A stretch of 64,000 nt of DNA from Stereum hirsutum FP-91666 SS1 (taxonomy: Eukaryota > Basidiomycota > Agaricomycetes > Russulales > Stereaceae). The stretch spans positions 1,123,326-1,187,325 of the forward strand of contig NW_006763140.1 of NCBI RefSeq assembly GCF_000264905.1, given 5' to 3'. Both the position numbers and the translations under genes were made by a program. Under the pieces are notes generated by a model, which was given only the letters and a program-made list of their open reading frames with translations, was not told where the DNA came from and did not search any database. Each line of letters starts with the position of its first letter. The first letter of the stretch is position 1. This document shows, piece by piece, positions 13,254 to 25,550 of this stretch.

Positions 13254-14366
13254 TGACCTCCGCCTCTCCTCCACTTCTTACCCCATCCACATATCCTTCT
13301 TCTTCCAATCACGTCCTCCACTCATATGCATCCTGGCCCATATAGTCTGGCCTAGTCTTTTTCTCTCGCGTTCGCTTCTCATTTCCTTTCTGTGATGTTT
13401 CCTCCTCCGCATTGTGTGTCATAGTCATATCCCGCAAACCCTCCTATTGTTAGTCATCCCCGTACTGCATCTCATTTCACGTCCCACCCCGTCTCGTGTT
13501 TCCCATTGTCATAGTCGTTGTCGTCATCGTTGCATCTCGTTCGACCTTTCGAACCTCTTTCAAGTTCACGTCACTCTTTCCGTCGCGATCATCCCTCTTT
13601 GCCCTTCTCCCTTGTTGTTCAATCGTCGTCCCTTTCCCTTCAATCATTTGTTCTTTTCTTTTCATGATATGCTATACATCTGTGACATGTTAGTGATCTT
13701 TTAGTTGTCCCTGATGATTTCAACGTCTGCCGTGTTGACTTTTTTTGACACGTTTATGGATGATTCCCAGTGCATAACGCATGAACGATGATCCATATAT
13801 GACAATTTGTTCAGTCCGTCATTCGGGATCCCTTTTGCGGTGATTGCAGCGATTTCACTTCTTCCTCTTCGTCGTAGTTTGCAGGTCGCTGTGTAGCAGT
13901 TTTATTTTGACCGTGGCTTAGTTGGTTTCCCCTTGGCCTCTTCACTTCGACCACCACTACCACCACCGTCATCATATACTCCCAACCCGATGCATATGTA
14001 GATCAGGCTCGGGTCACATATTTGGGTTTTCGAATGGTTTCGGTGGTCAGCTACTCCTGTGTCGACTGGGGTCCAGGAAGACGAGTTTGATAGTTTCCGC
14101 GTACGATATTACCGTAGGTACGCGGATGTACAAGATGAAGTGTTCTGTTACGATATATGTTTTTCTACCCCTTGAATTTGACCCCTTTGTACTTGATTTT
14201 CCGACACTTCTGACCGTCCTGAGTTTCAGTCGTGGGCCACTCAACCAATATGGTAAATGGGACACCTGCTATAGCCCCTATTCGAGTCGAAGCTCGAAGA
14301 GTGCAGTTGCGTTTCCCGTCCAAGTCGCAATCGTAATTTTACAACTCAAACCTCGACCACCGCAAC
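13254..14366. other. convergent 3' region between cdc2 and the MDR gene
   Basis: About 1.1 kb lies between two facing stop codons. The left half is strongly pyrimidine-rich on the plus strand, as expected for a cdc2 3' UTR. Short open frames are low-complexity translations with no domain. No gene is called. Confidence 0.45.
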
Positions 14367-15626
14367 TCACTCCTCGTCCGTTACACGAATGACGACCTTG
14401 CCGACGTGCTTCTGAGCCTTGACGTACTCGAAAGCCTCCTTCGCCTGCGAGAATGCAAACTCTTTGTCGATGACGGGTTTCAAGCCTTTCCCTTCGATAA
14501 ACCTGACCATGTCCTCTAGTTCCGTTCTTGGTCCAATCAATATGCCCTGCGATACAAAACGTTAACGCGACATCAATTGTTGAACATCAAGGCCATGGCC
14601 ACATTCTATCATATGAAACTCACCTTATAAGTAACATGCCTTCTAATCGCCAAAACCGCGATCCCCACCTCATCCTCACTGATCCCCTTCCCCCCAAGAT
14701 AGCCAATCGCATTAATCAACCCCCCAAACCTCACCGCCCCAAAACTCCTCACCAACGTATGCTGTCCTCCCACCTCAATAACCTGATCCGCGCCCCTCCC
14801 ATCCGTAAGCCTCAGCACCTCGGCGTCCCAATCTCGCGTCGTAGTGTAATTGATCGTGTGCGTCGCGCCGAGGGAGGTGGCGAGCGCGAGTTTGGAGGCG
14901 GAGGAGGAGGTGATGATGGTGGAAGCGCCGGCGAGAGAGGCGATTTGGAGCGCGAAGATGGAGACGCCGCCTGTACCGAGGATGAGCACGGTTTGGCCAG
15001 GTTTGAGAGGTTGGAGGCCGTAGAGAGCTGTCCAGGCCGTGCCTGCTGCTATGGGCAGCGTACTTCCCTGTTTATCACATTCACAATCGCAGGTAGGTGA
15101 GTATTGTAGGTAAGTCACTGGTTTGGAGACCGACTCAGAGGGTACCTAGACGAACCTGAGCATACGTATATCCATCCGGTAATCTCAACAAACTCTTCTC
15201 CTCGAATATTCTATAGCTCTGCAGGACGCCCTCGAGCGGTAATCCCAGCCCACTCTCCCTCAGAATTTCCTGCGTAATCTCCCCAGCGACGTGCTCCGTA
15301 TTAAACACACTCATCACTCTATCTCCCGTGCTCAACCTCTTCACTCCTGCTCCTACACTAACGATCTCACCACCGAAATCGCTGCATGGAACCAAGCACG
15401 GTTCGGATGATGAATTGCCGGCTGCGCCAGAGGCGGTCATCCCTTTGTGGTGCGTGTAGAGCCCGGAGATGACTTCGATGTCGCGATAGTTGAGGGAGAC
15501 GGCATGGATGCGGACGAGGACTTGGGTGGGAAGGAGGGAGGAGGATGAGGGGATGGGGACGTCGTGTTCGAGTTGGAGGGTGGAGATTGATTTAAAGTCG
15601 GTCGTCCAACGGTCCATCGTGGCCAT
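14367..15626 (-). CDS. zinc-type alcohol dehydrogenase-like protein (MDR superfamily oxidoreductase)
   Basis: Three exons on minus: 15626-15156, 15067-14624, 14546-14367, giving 364 aa. The N-terminal GroES-like domain carries VRIHAVSLNYRDIEVISG and CSDFGGEIVSVG. The Rossmann domain has LILGTGGVSIFALQIA (GTGGV nucleotide loop, about residue 188) and GADQVIEVGG. The C-terminus is HVGKVVIRV. This is the NAD(P)H-dependent MDR subgroup usually annotated as zinc-type alcohol dehydrogenase-like. The structural-zinc four-cysteine loop is not seen, so it may be a zinc-free quinone-reductase-like enzyme. The substrate is unknown. The start gives a natural N-terminus right before the GroES fold. It shares a 541-base divergent promoter with ABM copy 2. 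Confidence 0.9.
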
Positions 15627-16167
15627 GTTTTTATTATTATCTCAGGTTAGAAATCGAACTTGCTCGAAAGTTAGTGTATGAAGTCGGATGAGGGAGGGTG
15701 TCGGAAGAGGAAATAGGCACGACGAGACCGGGACGTGTATAGCTTCTGAAGGTTCATCCGATTGAGGTTTAGAAGCTGGGATAACAAATCGCTGGTACAG
15801 TAGCAAGATTTTGTCGAATGACGAACTTTCGCAACGGCTCGTATCGGAAGCCTTGAAAGCCCCTGAGTGGCACTTTGAACCTTTGTGGCGCCATATGGCT
15901 ATCCGAGTCGGACATACTGACTCTCTGTACTGAGACCACTGGCTGAACAACCAACGAAAAACAAAGTGTACACTCAGCAGACAGTACATGTCCATATGCC
16001 CATTGCTTTGTCCATCTTCGACGATGACATGAGAGATAACGCACTTACTCATCGGCCCTCTCACGATGCAGAGTTTTCGATAGTATAAAACGGCCAATTT
16101 GTACCTCAAGTATTCGAAGCCCGAACTTCTTTCCTCTTCCTTGAATTTTGTTCACAAGCAGACTACT
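15627..16167. other. divergent promoter of MDR gene and ABM copy 2
   Basis: The region lies between two divergent starts. A TATAAAA at 16084-16090 serves the plus-strand gene. I see no coding exon in it. Confidence 0.45.
16084..16090 (+). promoter_or_regulatory. TATA box of ABM copy 2
   Basis: TATAAAA sits 78-84 bases before the ATG at 16168. Position and sequence match a strong fungal core promoter. Confidence 0.5.
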
Positions 16168-16815
16168 ATGAACGCAGCTCAAACCCTCGAAGACATCAAA
16201 GGCGAAATCGTCGTCCTCGCCCAGGTATGTTTTACGCCACAACACATCCACCTCCACCCACCTCCCTCCACTCCTCCCCCGCCCTCCTCACTATTATCCC
16301 TCACTTCTGCATCTCCGAAATAACATGACACTCTGACGGGTCTATAAACAACCAGGTCTCGTTCAAAACTTCCCTCAGCCCCTCCGAGCTCCACACCTGG
16401 ATCTCAAAAATGAAAGCCAGCGCGTCCTCCGAGCCCGGAACGCTCGAGTTCAGTTGGTCGAGGAACGGCCCAGAGAGCGCGTACGAGTTCGTGGTATGGG
16501 AGCGATATGCGAGTAAGGAGGCGTTCGTGGCGTGCGTGTTTCTTTTATTTAACTTGCTGTGGCACCCGACTCTTCGAGTGGCTGATTGGTTTATTTCTTT
16601 GATTTGGTTTGGTGGCCGGGTGGTCGTGGTTGTGCTTGTGGTCGGGGTACACACAACAGGCACACTTCGAGCGATCTCTTCAAGGAAATCGGAGCCGCGG
16701 ATATCTTGGCGAAGGCGAGTATCCAGTCGATCGCAAGAAACGCCTTTCGCTAACATCTCGTATACAGGCCCCCACCGTATCCTTTTTCCACGGAGCATTG
16801 AAGGAAAGCGCCTAG
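16168..16815 (+). CDS. small ABM-fold protein, copy 2
   Basis: Four exons: 16168-16224, 16356-16531, 16660-16714, 16768-16815, giving 111 aa. The sequence runs DIKGEIVVLAQVSFKTS, EPGTLEFSWSRNG, YEFVVWERYASKEAFVA and APTVSFFHGALKESA. It aligns block for block with the protein encoded at 4657-5234 but lacks about 20 residues before the last strand. Introns fall at the same places in both genes. Here the first intron uses GT while the last uses GC (AAG|GCGAGT); in copy 1 it is the first intron that uses GC. A GT two codons further on would shift the frame and destroy the conserved FHG end. Function is unknown; the family includes small oxygenases and dimeric stress proteins. Confidence 0.83.
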
Positions 16816-17237
16816 TACGTAGGCGGGTGCTGTGCCATTCATGATGCATGACGCGTGGAGGGTTGGTGGACACGGAAGAGATTGTTAGACATGTCGGGAT
16901 TCCGAGTCGTCCGGCAGATCTGGGCGGGGAGAATGAACAAAGAAACAGATATGTAATAATCAGAGTGTATGTAGTATATCCAGCGTCGAGAGATGGTTCG
17001 GGAGTTATAAGTACAAGCACTGGCTGGTTGGCCAGCTAGGTCTCCCCATCCAGAGAAATCTGAAATCGATACAGAGAGGGTCCACAACAGACTGCATAGG
17101 AATCACAGAGGATGTGAAAGCAACAAGGAGATAAAACGTGGTGAAACAGGAGAGGATAGAGGGAGGACAGAGAAAAGAGCATGGCTGAACCAACCGCCTC
17201 GTGTAGAGCATTGAATGCCCAACGTCCACGGGGGCGA
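16816..17237. other. convergent 3' region
   Basis: The 422 bases between the stops of ABM copy 2 (+) and the RCR-like gene (-) show nothing beyond presumed UTR sequence. Confidence 0.4.
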
Positions 17238-18021
17238 TTATTTCGTAAATGTAGCGCCTTGCGCCGCTGGCGAGGGATAATAGTTCGGCGGTGGCACTTC
17301 TCCATCGCGTACGGGAGGCGGTCCAGCGGGCTATACACATCGCGACAATCGAGTCAGCCGACGCGTCTCTGAAACTCGGATCAAAACGAACGTACAGGTG
17401 CGAATTGCGGGTCCCCATAAGCATGCGTCGGGGGTGGGTATTGTGGACCACCTGGTGAACCTCCGCCGTAATATTGGTTGTAATTGGGATAGCCTGCGCC
17501 GGTGCCCTGAGGGCCGTAATATTGTGGTTGGTAGCCGTTGGGCTGAGCTTGAGCCTGTGTGACGTAGGCGAGGTTGGCTCGTTGGATGCGACGGCGACGG
17601 TAAAAGGAGAGGAGGGCGATGAGAATAATAAAGCCGACAACTGAACGAAATGGTAGGATGGATGATAGGCGGTCAGTAAGACCGGAACTTCATCGCGACG
17701 GGGTGATGGACGCACCTATGGCTACGGCGATACCGATACGGACGCCGTTACTGGTACGACAGCGTTCGACACCGAAACTGAAGAAGAGAATTTTGAGCGA
17801 TACATCTAACGGGAAGAATGAAAAAGTACGTACCTGTCTACCTCACAGACTCTAGCATCTGCTCCTGGGATGAAACCTGCCAAGACAGCGCCTACTGCAC
17901 CGAGCAACAAGCTCGAAGGTCGTGATCGTGCGACTGATCCAAGAGCAAACCACGGTACCCTAATCAGCTTTCTAACTCCTATCAACTCCTAAGAGTGCAA
18001 GCAAAGCAACTCACCAGTCAT
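17238..18021 (-). CDS. small type I membrane protein, RCR-like (basic juxtamembrane, Pro/Tyr/Gln-rich tail)
   Basis: Five exons on minus: 18021-18015 (7 nt), 17933-17834, 17777-17716, 17640-17396, 17330-17238, giving 168 aa. The N-terminus MTVARSRPSSLLLGAVGAVL with following AGFIPGADA is a signal peptide (about 1-29). A short ectodomain with two cysteines (C32, C42) follows, then a TM helix at about 50-69, RRRRIQRANLAYV, and a cytosolic tail rich in Gln, Tyr, Gly and Pro with QYPPPTHAYGDP and VPPPNYYPS. This layout resembles the fungal Rcr/chitin-synthesis-regulation group and many agaricomycete orphan proteins; that is inference from layout. The first intron boundary was set by phase: three acceptors exist and only the one at 17934 gives a good signal peptide. 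Confidence 0.75.
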
Positions 18022-19741
18022 ATCGGAAAAGGGGTACGTCTCAACAATCAAGTTCGTGAAGGGGTCGTTCTGTGTGTGGGATAAGGGCTCGACCGGTCGT
18101 GAAATGTTCTGTGGGGTTATGTAGCAGTGGTGTGGTGGATGATGATGGTATGGTACTGGTGACAGCTCGCGCAGCGGACCTGGGAAAAATGGGTTGGTCA
18201 GTACAGCGCTCTAAAAGGGCATTTATATTCGCATAGGTCAGTGAGGCAGACATAATTGCATAGCCTCAAAACCGAACCCCAGGCGGGATGCTGGATGCCC
18301 GCAATGCCCACCGAGTGCCCACGAAGGCTGTGCGTGTCAAGTAAGATGATATGCAGGCCCATAGGGCTTGACCATTGTTCTGCCAACTCGAATCGAAAGG
18401 ACACTCACTGTAAGTAGAGGGATGGGTGGGAGACGTGGGGGAAGATGAGGTTAATAAAGAAGAGGAGGATGGCAAAGCGGTGCCAAGGCGCGGCGAGATC
18501 CTTCGAGAGTTTCACATTTGTTCCGACGCTGTGGCCATGCGGGGTCGGATGACGTGCACACAGTCCGTTCTTGGCACCGGGAATCCGGATTTCGCCGCGG
18601 TCCGCCACCAGGAACCATCTTATTATCTTGGCGTGCCACTGTGGCGCCCTCGGCAGGATATGTACGTTGTCGTCGACGATGGTCGAGTTTCTGCGATTCC
18701 AAGCGAGCCCTTGCGCTTCGTAAAGGACAAGAATGCACTCGGACTGAAGCACGAAGCACTCAACGCAAAAACTCGTCACATCAGTGTCAGCAGCTGCAGT
18801 AGCGTATGGGGTGGTACAACGAAAAGCGTGAGTAAGATTCAGATTAAGGACAGCATGGGTGCACATATGTAGACACAAAAAAAAGAGACAACCACAACCT
18901 CGACGGGCAGACAAGTAAACGATGGATCGATGACGGGCGCTGCACGTAACACGTAAATAGAGAACGTAAATAATTGAAGACACAAAAATCACAGGGATTG
19001 ACGAAAAGAAGAGAATTACGACACAGAGAACACGCGGGAAGAGAAATAAGGAAAGCCATGGCACGACGAGCGAGAAGCGAGAAGGGAAGACAAGAGAAAG
19101 AGTGAGTCGAGGGGGACAACATAAGCTCGCGATCCGAGCGGGCCAGGAGGAAGGAAAGGGGAAAAAACTGAAAGATGGGGACGCTGTGTCGAGCGGAGGG
19201 TATCAACATTTAGAGGCGAGAGGGGATATACGACGAGAGATAAATTGTTGACGAAGGAATGTGTACGTTATGCATATGTAGGATATGTAAGGATCCGAGT
19301 GGAATGATCCAAATAAGAGGTGACTGAACAGAACGGAGTGAAACTGAGTGACGAGCACGTCTCGACACCGTCGACGTTATTGCACAGTGATGACGGATCG
19401 AGCGAACGACTGAGAGATAGCAGCGGGGAGACGATATGGTAACGGAAGGAACGACTATGTAGCAGCAGGGAGATGAGTCAACGGAATACGACCACTGTGG
19501 GCCGCACTCGCCCTTTTACCGAAAAAACATGGAACAAGAGAAAAGCAAAACAGCTAAAAAGGAAAAGGACGATGGACCGCTGTACGCGCATAATTGAGGG
19601 CAAGGCGATCAGTGGAATGGGCAAAAAGATGGGAATGACCGTGTATGATGATATCCCCTCACGAACATCCATCCAGCTCTGATATCCCCTCACGAACATC
19701 CATCCAGCTCTGTCTGCCCATCAGCCATCTTCACCCAACAT
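18022..19741. other. intergenic: RCR-like promoter and Msb1 3' region
   Basis: This 1.7-kb stretch lacks a supportable gene. The left end is the RCR-like promoter, with TATAAAT on the minus strand near 18221-18230. Much of the rest is purine-rich on plus, that is pyrimidine-rich on the strand of the Msb1-like gene, as in a 3' UTR. An open frame of about 219 codons on minus (18405-19064) has no domain and ends in low-complexity hydrophobic sequence. Confidence 0.4.
19650..19711. repeat. 31-bp perfect tandem duplication
   Basis: The unit beginning GATATCCCCTCACGAACATC occurs twice back to back (19650-19680 and 19681-19711) with no mismatch. It lies 31 bases downstream of the Msb1-like stop codon, in the presumed 3' UTR. 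Perfect identity suggests a recent duplication. Confidence 0.95.
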
Positions 19742-22700
19742 TCATGCCTCTTCCTCCTCCTCCTCCTCGACCACGTTATGCAACGGCGCTCCATGCACGT
19801 ATCGCGACGGAGATTCTGCTCTCGGCTCAAACTCCAACACCGGGGGTTCTAATTTATCTGCTTGAGGAGGAGTTTTCGTATGAGAGGGAGGAGTAACGGA
19901 CGGTGTTATGTCTCTCTCCTTGCTCTTCGGCGGAACTACGGGCAGACGCGCGACGGGCGACGCGATGCTACTAGTTGCTCCACCCCGCTCGCGTTCGCGA
20001 TACATCTCGATGAGCGCTGCCGTCTTGTTCGACACCGGTTTGGCGGGCACGGCGGGCGACTTCTCTGGTGCGGCTGGCGTCGAGCCGGGTGCGTCGTAGT
20101 CGGGGTGGGGAAACCCAGGCGACGGCTCTTCTACGGCCTCGAAATCGTCGGACATGGTGATAGACTGAGTAGGCCCGGCGGAAAGAGGAGGATAGTCCGT
20201 CATGTCGTCAGTATCGCGCGAGCGTCGGCCAATCGCACCCCGGGGATCATCTTCATCGTCGTCGTCGTCGTCGTCGTCGCCACTAGCCGAGTGCGGAGGT
20301 CGACGTTCGGGATGCAAGTCGAAGTAGCCCATGCGCCTCTGCTGTGTCGTCGGTGGCGGTGCCGCTCCGTCCTCGGCATCGTACTCCGCCGTCTCAGCGT
20401 CTCCCGTATCCGTCACCGAAGGCGTATCATCGAGCGTATCCGTGTCAGTAGTGTGCACCGGAGCGCCAGACATCGTCATCGGCTCGATATCATCCCCCTC
20501 GTCGTCTTCGTCATCCGGAACCTTGCCTTGAACAGCAGCCAGAGCCGCAGCGACCTCCATACTCGCCAACTCAGGATCCGAGCGCCCACCTTTCAAGCCC
20601 CGTCCTCTCGGGACCCTCAACTCCGCCTCCTGGTTGTTCAACCTCCTGCCGGAATTCGCGACGAGGATATCGACCCAGGCGTCGTCCTTGGACTGCCTCC
20701 TCTGGCTCTTCGACGTCGTCGGATCGCCGGTCCCGTTGGACTCGTTCAGTTCGTCATCACTGTAGCTCGCCAGACGAGTTTCAAAATCGACATTCTCATA
20801 TTCAGAAGGAGGAATGACCGACTTGCGAGCATTCGGGCTCGTGACGCTTGGAATCAGTCGAAACCGCGACTTCTTCCCGGTCACAGGCGATCCAGCACCA
20901 CCCGGCGTCGACGGAGAGTCCGAGCGCGGCGTCGGGGTGCCTGCCCTCTGTCCTGAGATGACGGCGAACTGCTTGGTCGAGAGAGGCGAGCTGATCTGAG
21001 CTCCGACGGATGGAGGCGGTAAGCCGGTGGTGACGGACTTGACGGCGCCGTTCTTGTTGAGCGATAGGACTTTGGTGGAACTGTTGCCGCCGCGGAGCAT
21101 GCCTTCGAAGTCGACTTCGCCGTAGGTTGCGGTTCGTGGGACGTGGCCGATCACGTATGGGCGACCGTTGAGTGTGGCGGCAGGCTTCCACTGCTTCGAC
21201 TTGGTCGTGGTGAACAGCGAGACGAGTTTGCGTTTGTTGCCGGAGGTGAGCTGTTGTCTGTATTCGAGAGGGACGAATTCTTCGAAGAGGAAGAGGATCT
21301 GGGAGCTTCGTGGATCTGCGTCACCGGTTACCGTCGATTTGGCCACCGGAAGGGCTTTGAATTCCACCTGCGACCGACGATGAGGCAAACATCGTGCACA
21401 GAGTAGTAATCGCGGAGACGCACCAATGCCCAGTTACACTCCCTGTCCAGCTCCTCCTCTCGTTCCATATCCATCCATCCACCACCGTATACCAGATCAC
21501 AAAAGACATCGACGAAGGCTTCCTCGATCACCTCCTCGGATCCCATCACGGGATTAGTATCCCACCCAAACGGCGGCAACGCGCGCTGCGTCTTCTTCAA
21601 CTTCCGGGTGATCTCGGCTTGATTCGACGGCCAGGACGAAATGGTGTTCGAGACGGGGGCGCTGAATTGGAGTGTGGCGTTGAGTGGTGCATCGGTGCGC
21701 GAGAAGCCAGAGGAAGAGAAATCGGTCCAGGTCAAAGTCTGACGCTTCGCCGTGCGAGACTAAAGTTCGAGATAGAGATTCATCATCATCAAGTGTGCCG
21801 ATCATAGTTATATCCACGAAATGAAACGATAAAGAACAACATACCGTCCTCGCGCTCTCCGTAAGGTCGAACTGCAGCTTCTTCTCGTCCGTCCCCAGCC
21901 CACCGAAACCCACCGACTCAAACTCGCCCCACTTCAGATCTGCAAGATTCCTGAACCTCTCCTCGTTCACCAGCGACTCTCCCTTCGGCTTTCCAAGTAG
22001 GTAATCATTGTTACTCGTCAAGGATCCGCTCGCGCTGGTGGTAGAGCCGGAAGAGGATACGGTACTGGGCGACCCGGGCCCGGTGTTAGGGTGGAAGTTC
22101 ACAGGAAGGTCCATCCGCTTCTTGTATCCGTCCGCGTACCGTGGTGACAGCTTCAATGTTGACGGCGCGACTCGCTCCCACTCTCGCGAACTCGCGAGTC
22201 CGCCGCCCGAGGATTCTGGAGTGCGCGTGCCCCAGCTGGCCGCGTTCTTGACAAGGTCGGGGGTGTAAAAGCGGACGTTGCGTCGTACGCTGACAACGCG
22301 GACCGTCCGAGCTCCGCGACGAGGCGATAGCTTCTCTTTCTTCGTTCGTGCCGCGGGAAGCATAGCTGGGTAGCCACGAATCCAGTCCTTGAGGCGGGTC
22401 GGTACACCCATGGAGGTCGCGCTACCGTGGCCAAGACTGCTCGATGATGTGTTATTGGGGTTGTCTTGGAAGCGAATGAAGGAGAGAATGAGATGTTCCA
22501 TGGCGTTTGTCGCGCGGAGGTAGTGAACGTAGGTGTGATGGAATGGAAGCGCCGCAGGACCCAGTCCGAAGACGAGAGGCCCGAAAAGAGGGGAAAGAGT
22601 GGGTGGAGTATGGCCGGAAGAAGCGGAATGGGCAGTCAAACGAGTAAGGAGAGTGAGGACGTTGATGATTATGGCCTGAAGGGGCGGCGGCATGGGTTTG

Positions 22701-23586
22701 ACGAACTCGGCGAAGTGTGAAGGCGGGTAATTGAGCACTTAAAAAAAGGACAGATGATATTCATGAGCGATCACTCGACTCGTATATATGATTATGTGCG
22801 CTCACAGATCTCTGCCTCGCTCCATTCAACGTAGAAGTCCCACGCGACCAGCCCACGAACGGCGTTACCGCCGACCAAGCGGACGACTCTGGCCAAGCCC
22901 CACCTCAAGCACATCCCAAGCTCATGAGGACCAGCGAACCTAATCTCGTCGCGCCATGCAGTTTCTACGTCTCGGCCAGGAGAAGGTGAGCATGTTCGAA
23001 TGAAGGCCTGGATGAGCCGTCGGACGCCGGGTGTGTTGATGTCGAGAGCGAGACTAGAGAAGATGAAAGGAGTGGTGAGGCCTCGAGTGCCAAGTTCGTC
23101 TGCGACAGCCTTCACAAGCCTGTCCGTCTCTTCCAGACCTAGAATGACATGACGCTGGTAAGAAAGATAGCCGTAGTCGTGGTCGCGCTCGCGAACGGCG
23201 GCAGCGACCTCGCCGACGTCCAGACGAGTCGGAGGTTCGAGACTGAGTGCGAGAAAACTGCCGTCTGGGATCTGTGGGCCTTCGTCCTCGACTGCTGCGT
23301 TGCCCTTGCCTCGTGCGGTGGAGACGGTGCGCGACCTGGATTCCTTCTTCTTGTTGTCCTTCCTAGCAGATGGAAGAGAGACGCCCAAGGCTGATGTCCT
23401 GCTCGATATGCGGCCGAACTCGTCGTAGACGACGGCGTCGTCGTTCTGTGCTGGCTTTGGTGTTTTTGCTAGTGACGAAGTTGTGCGAGAGCGGGAGAAT
23501 AGGCTGGGCATCGAGGTCGTCGACGAGAAGGAGAGTGGCCGTGTCTTCTTGCGCGACAGACTGAAGCGCTTTCCGGATTCGGCCAT
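19742..23586 (-). CDS. Msb1/Mug8-domain morphogenesis protein
   Basis: Four exons on minus: 23586-22806, 22737-21845, 21759-21424, 21367-19742, giving 1211 aa. The first half has the Msb1/Mug8 signature blocks: DEFGRISSR, DYGYLSYQRHVILGLEETD, LTTPFIFSSLALD, FAGPHELGMCLRWGLARVVR, LTRLTAHSASSGHTPPTLSP, YVHYLRATNAMEHLILSF and RRGARTVRVVSVRRNVR. The middle has EFKALPVAKSTV and FLFEEFVPLEYRQQL. The last 350 residues are disordered, with an eight-Asp run and several proline-rich PVVPP/PPVL patches, ending in a Glu run. Family knowledge: Msb1-type proteins work with Rho GTPases and formins in polarised growth and wall integrity. The 56-nt third intron was chosen because it removes a frame clash and joins NWAL to VEFKALP. 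The start MAESGKRFS is preceded by open but unconserved sequence. Confidence 0.88.
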
Positions 23587-25550
23587 GGCGTCTCTACCCG
23601 CGGACACAATCCGACCGTCGTCTTCGAGCGTCTTTGTACTCACCTTCCCACACGTCGCTAGCAACATCTTCACGTCCACAGAATCGAAGGTCGCCCGAGG
23701 TGTCTTCCAAGTGATCAGACAGACGTCGACTCGCCCCGTCTTGCATTCCTCGCTATAAGTACCCCCGACGAGACATGCCACGGCGAATACTAACAACTTT
23801 AATTCGCGCCTGGCGACGACAGCAGAATGCACGGACGTCCCTATCCAGGAAACAATGGACCGTCTTCTGCCTTCAATGTATATAATCTGCATTCATCGTG
23901 CAGTGACACAAAGAATGGGCGATAAATCCCCATCAGACGTCTCTGAGCTCACTAATAATTTCGTCGAGGCACTTTCACACTCTCAGCTCACATATGGCTC
24001 CCGCGACGCCAACCCAGGCAGGATACCCTGCCCAACTTATCTATGGCACTCAGCACTAGCCCACATCGCCGTCCGTCAATTTTAGGAACCTGCCCCATCA
24101 TGCGATCACAGCTCCCGATGGATGCAAAGAGGAAATCGCCCACACATCCTTGCGGCTTTTGTGCTTCTTCAGCCGCAGAGAATCATCTATCGAGCGTTCG
24201 AGCGCAGAGTCTTCTCGAGGCTTCAATACTTCAGTTCAGGATCCACACTCCGGCACCCCCGAGGAACTTAAATACGTTATCGCCCTTCTCTCTTATGGTC
24301 GTTCTCTGTCATGCATCCCGTTCTCGTCTTTTCACGGCTCGATAGCGAAGCTTGTTGTCTTTCCTTTCTTCCTCTCAAGGCCTCCATCTTTCGCCTACGC
24401 TGTTCGGATCCACGGGAGCCAGGAGCCCAAACACTTTCCTTGATAGCTCTGAATGACGTCGCTGGATTCCGCGTAACATGCCTCCAAATGCTTGCTACCG
24501 AACATCACAAACGTTCATGTCCATGTAACGGCCTTAGAAAGGACACGCCAGCGGATTCAGAGAGTCCAAATGCTGAACGGGACTGAAGTGAGTACGTTAC
24601 GACTGGCCCCGTCAAGGCGGAGCGTTCACTGATTAGCGCTGTAGGATGCGGTTTGGGTGGAGGCCAACTCAGGCTGGCGTAGTCTGTCCACTTCGTCTCT
24701 GCGCCCTTCCATTCCAAAAGGCGTTCATCCTATCCAAATTTCATTTTGATTTCGTCGACCTTGCAATGGCACGATACCCCTGAACGAGAGCGATTTCTCT
24801 ACCAGCTGTAACACCATCGAGGCTACTCACGCCGTCGGGCACCAACGAATCTCGCTTGACCGTCCATGAATAGTTTGACGGCTTCTCTACCTCCATCCTT
24901 GTCCTCCCAGATAAGTGGCAAGGACCGAGACCTTTGAGCTTCGTAAGGGTTCGACGCTTTTCTCGTCCGAGGCTCGAGCTATATCGGGCATACAGCGAGC
25001 ATTGCTCCCCGCTTCTTATGTAGTATGCATGTTCCTTTCGCCGTGGCTGACTGACTATATGAGCTGTCGACACGGCTCCAGGAAGCTGTTTCAGTACGCT
25101 CGAAGTCCGCCGCTTTATGTACGGTGTTCTGGGAGAAACGATATACTTAATGACGCAACGGTGCACTTAGCGTTCTGCACGCTACTCCTCCATTCACAGC
25201 TCTATCAAGCTACGCACTTCTTCGATGCTTCGATGGATGTCTAAGACACCGGAATATCTTCCATTTTCTGAATCTCGCGATGAGGCCTGACGATATACAC
25301 ACGATCCATGTTCCTAGCCGGAACCCTCCCCCTTGAAGCTTGACAGCCGTCCCCACTCGCCACCGGATCACGAAAATCCACTCGCATTCGCCGTCTATGT
25401 TGTATTCGAGTTTCAACAAGTCTTTAGGCTGTACGTTGTGCGAATTAAAAGCTCGTGACAAAATATGATACACTATAGTTTTGGTGGTGTCGTACCCATC
25501 ACCTCAACGGTACCCGACGAACTAGACGGTACCCGGCGATCTGTGGACGC
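23587..25550. other. intergenic, about 2 kb
   Basis: Both flanking genes are on minus. The left part is the Msb1-like promoter. Several open frames of 60-140 codons occur on both strands (for example minus 24741-25166), but none shows a domain, a credible splice pattern or a paralogue in the window. The right end carries the cyclophilin 3' repeats. Confidence 0.35.

Noticed and set aside
16715..16725. GT donor (GTATCC) instead of the GC donor in ABM copy 2
   Set aside because: Using it shifts frame and removes the conserved FHG end; the GC junction keeps it.
18405..19064. 219-codon open frame on minus in the RCR/Msb1 gap
   Set aside because: Low-complexity hydrophobic start, no homology I recognise, no splice support; it fits 3' UTR and intergenic sequence better.
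19862..20956. 364-codon open frame on plus, opposite the Msb1-like gene
   Set aside because: It mirrors the minus-strand coding region with its Asp and Arg/Ser codon bias, has no domain, and vanishes once the real gene is accounted for.
23587..23892. Upstream in-frame extension of the Msb1-like protein
   Set aside because: The frame is open, but the sequence (Cys/Val-rich, unconserved) does not resemble the family N-terminus; MAESGKRFS at 23586 does.
24043..25166. Several 60-140 codon open frames in the 2-kb gap before cyclophilin
   Set aside because: They overlap on both strands, show no family motif, and cannot be joined into a longer protein with phase-correct introns.
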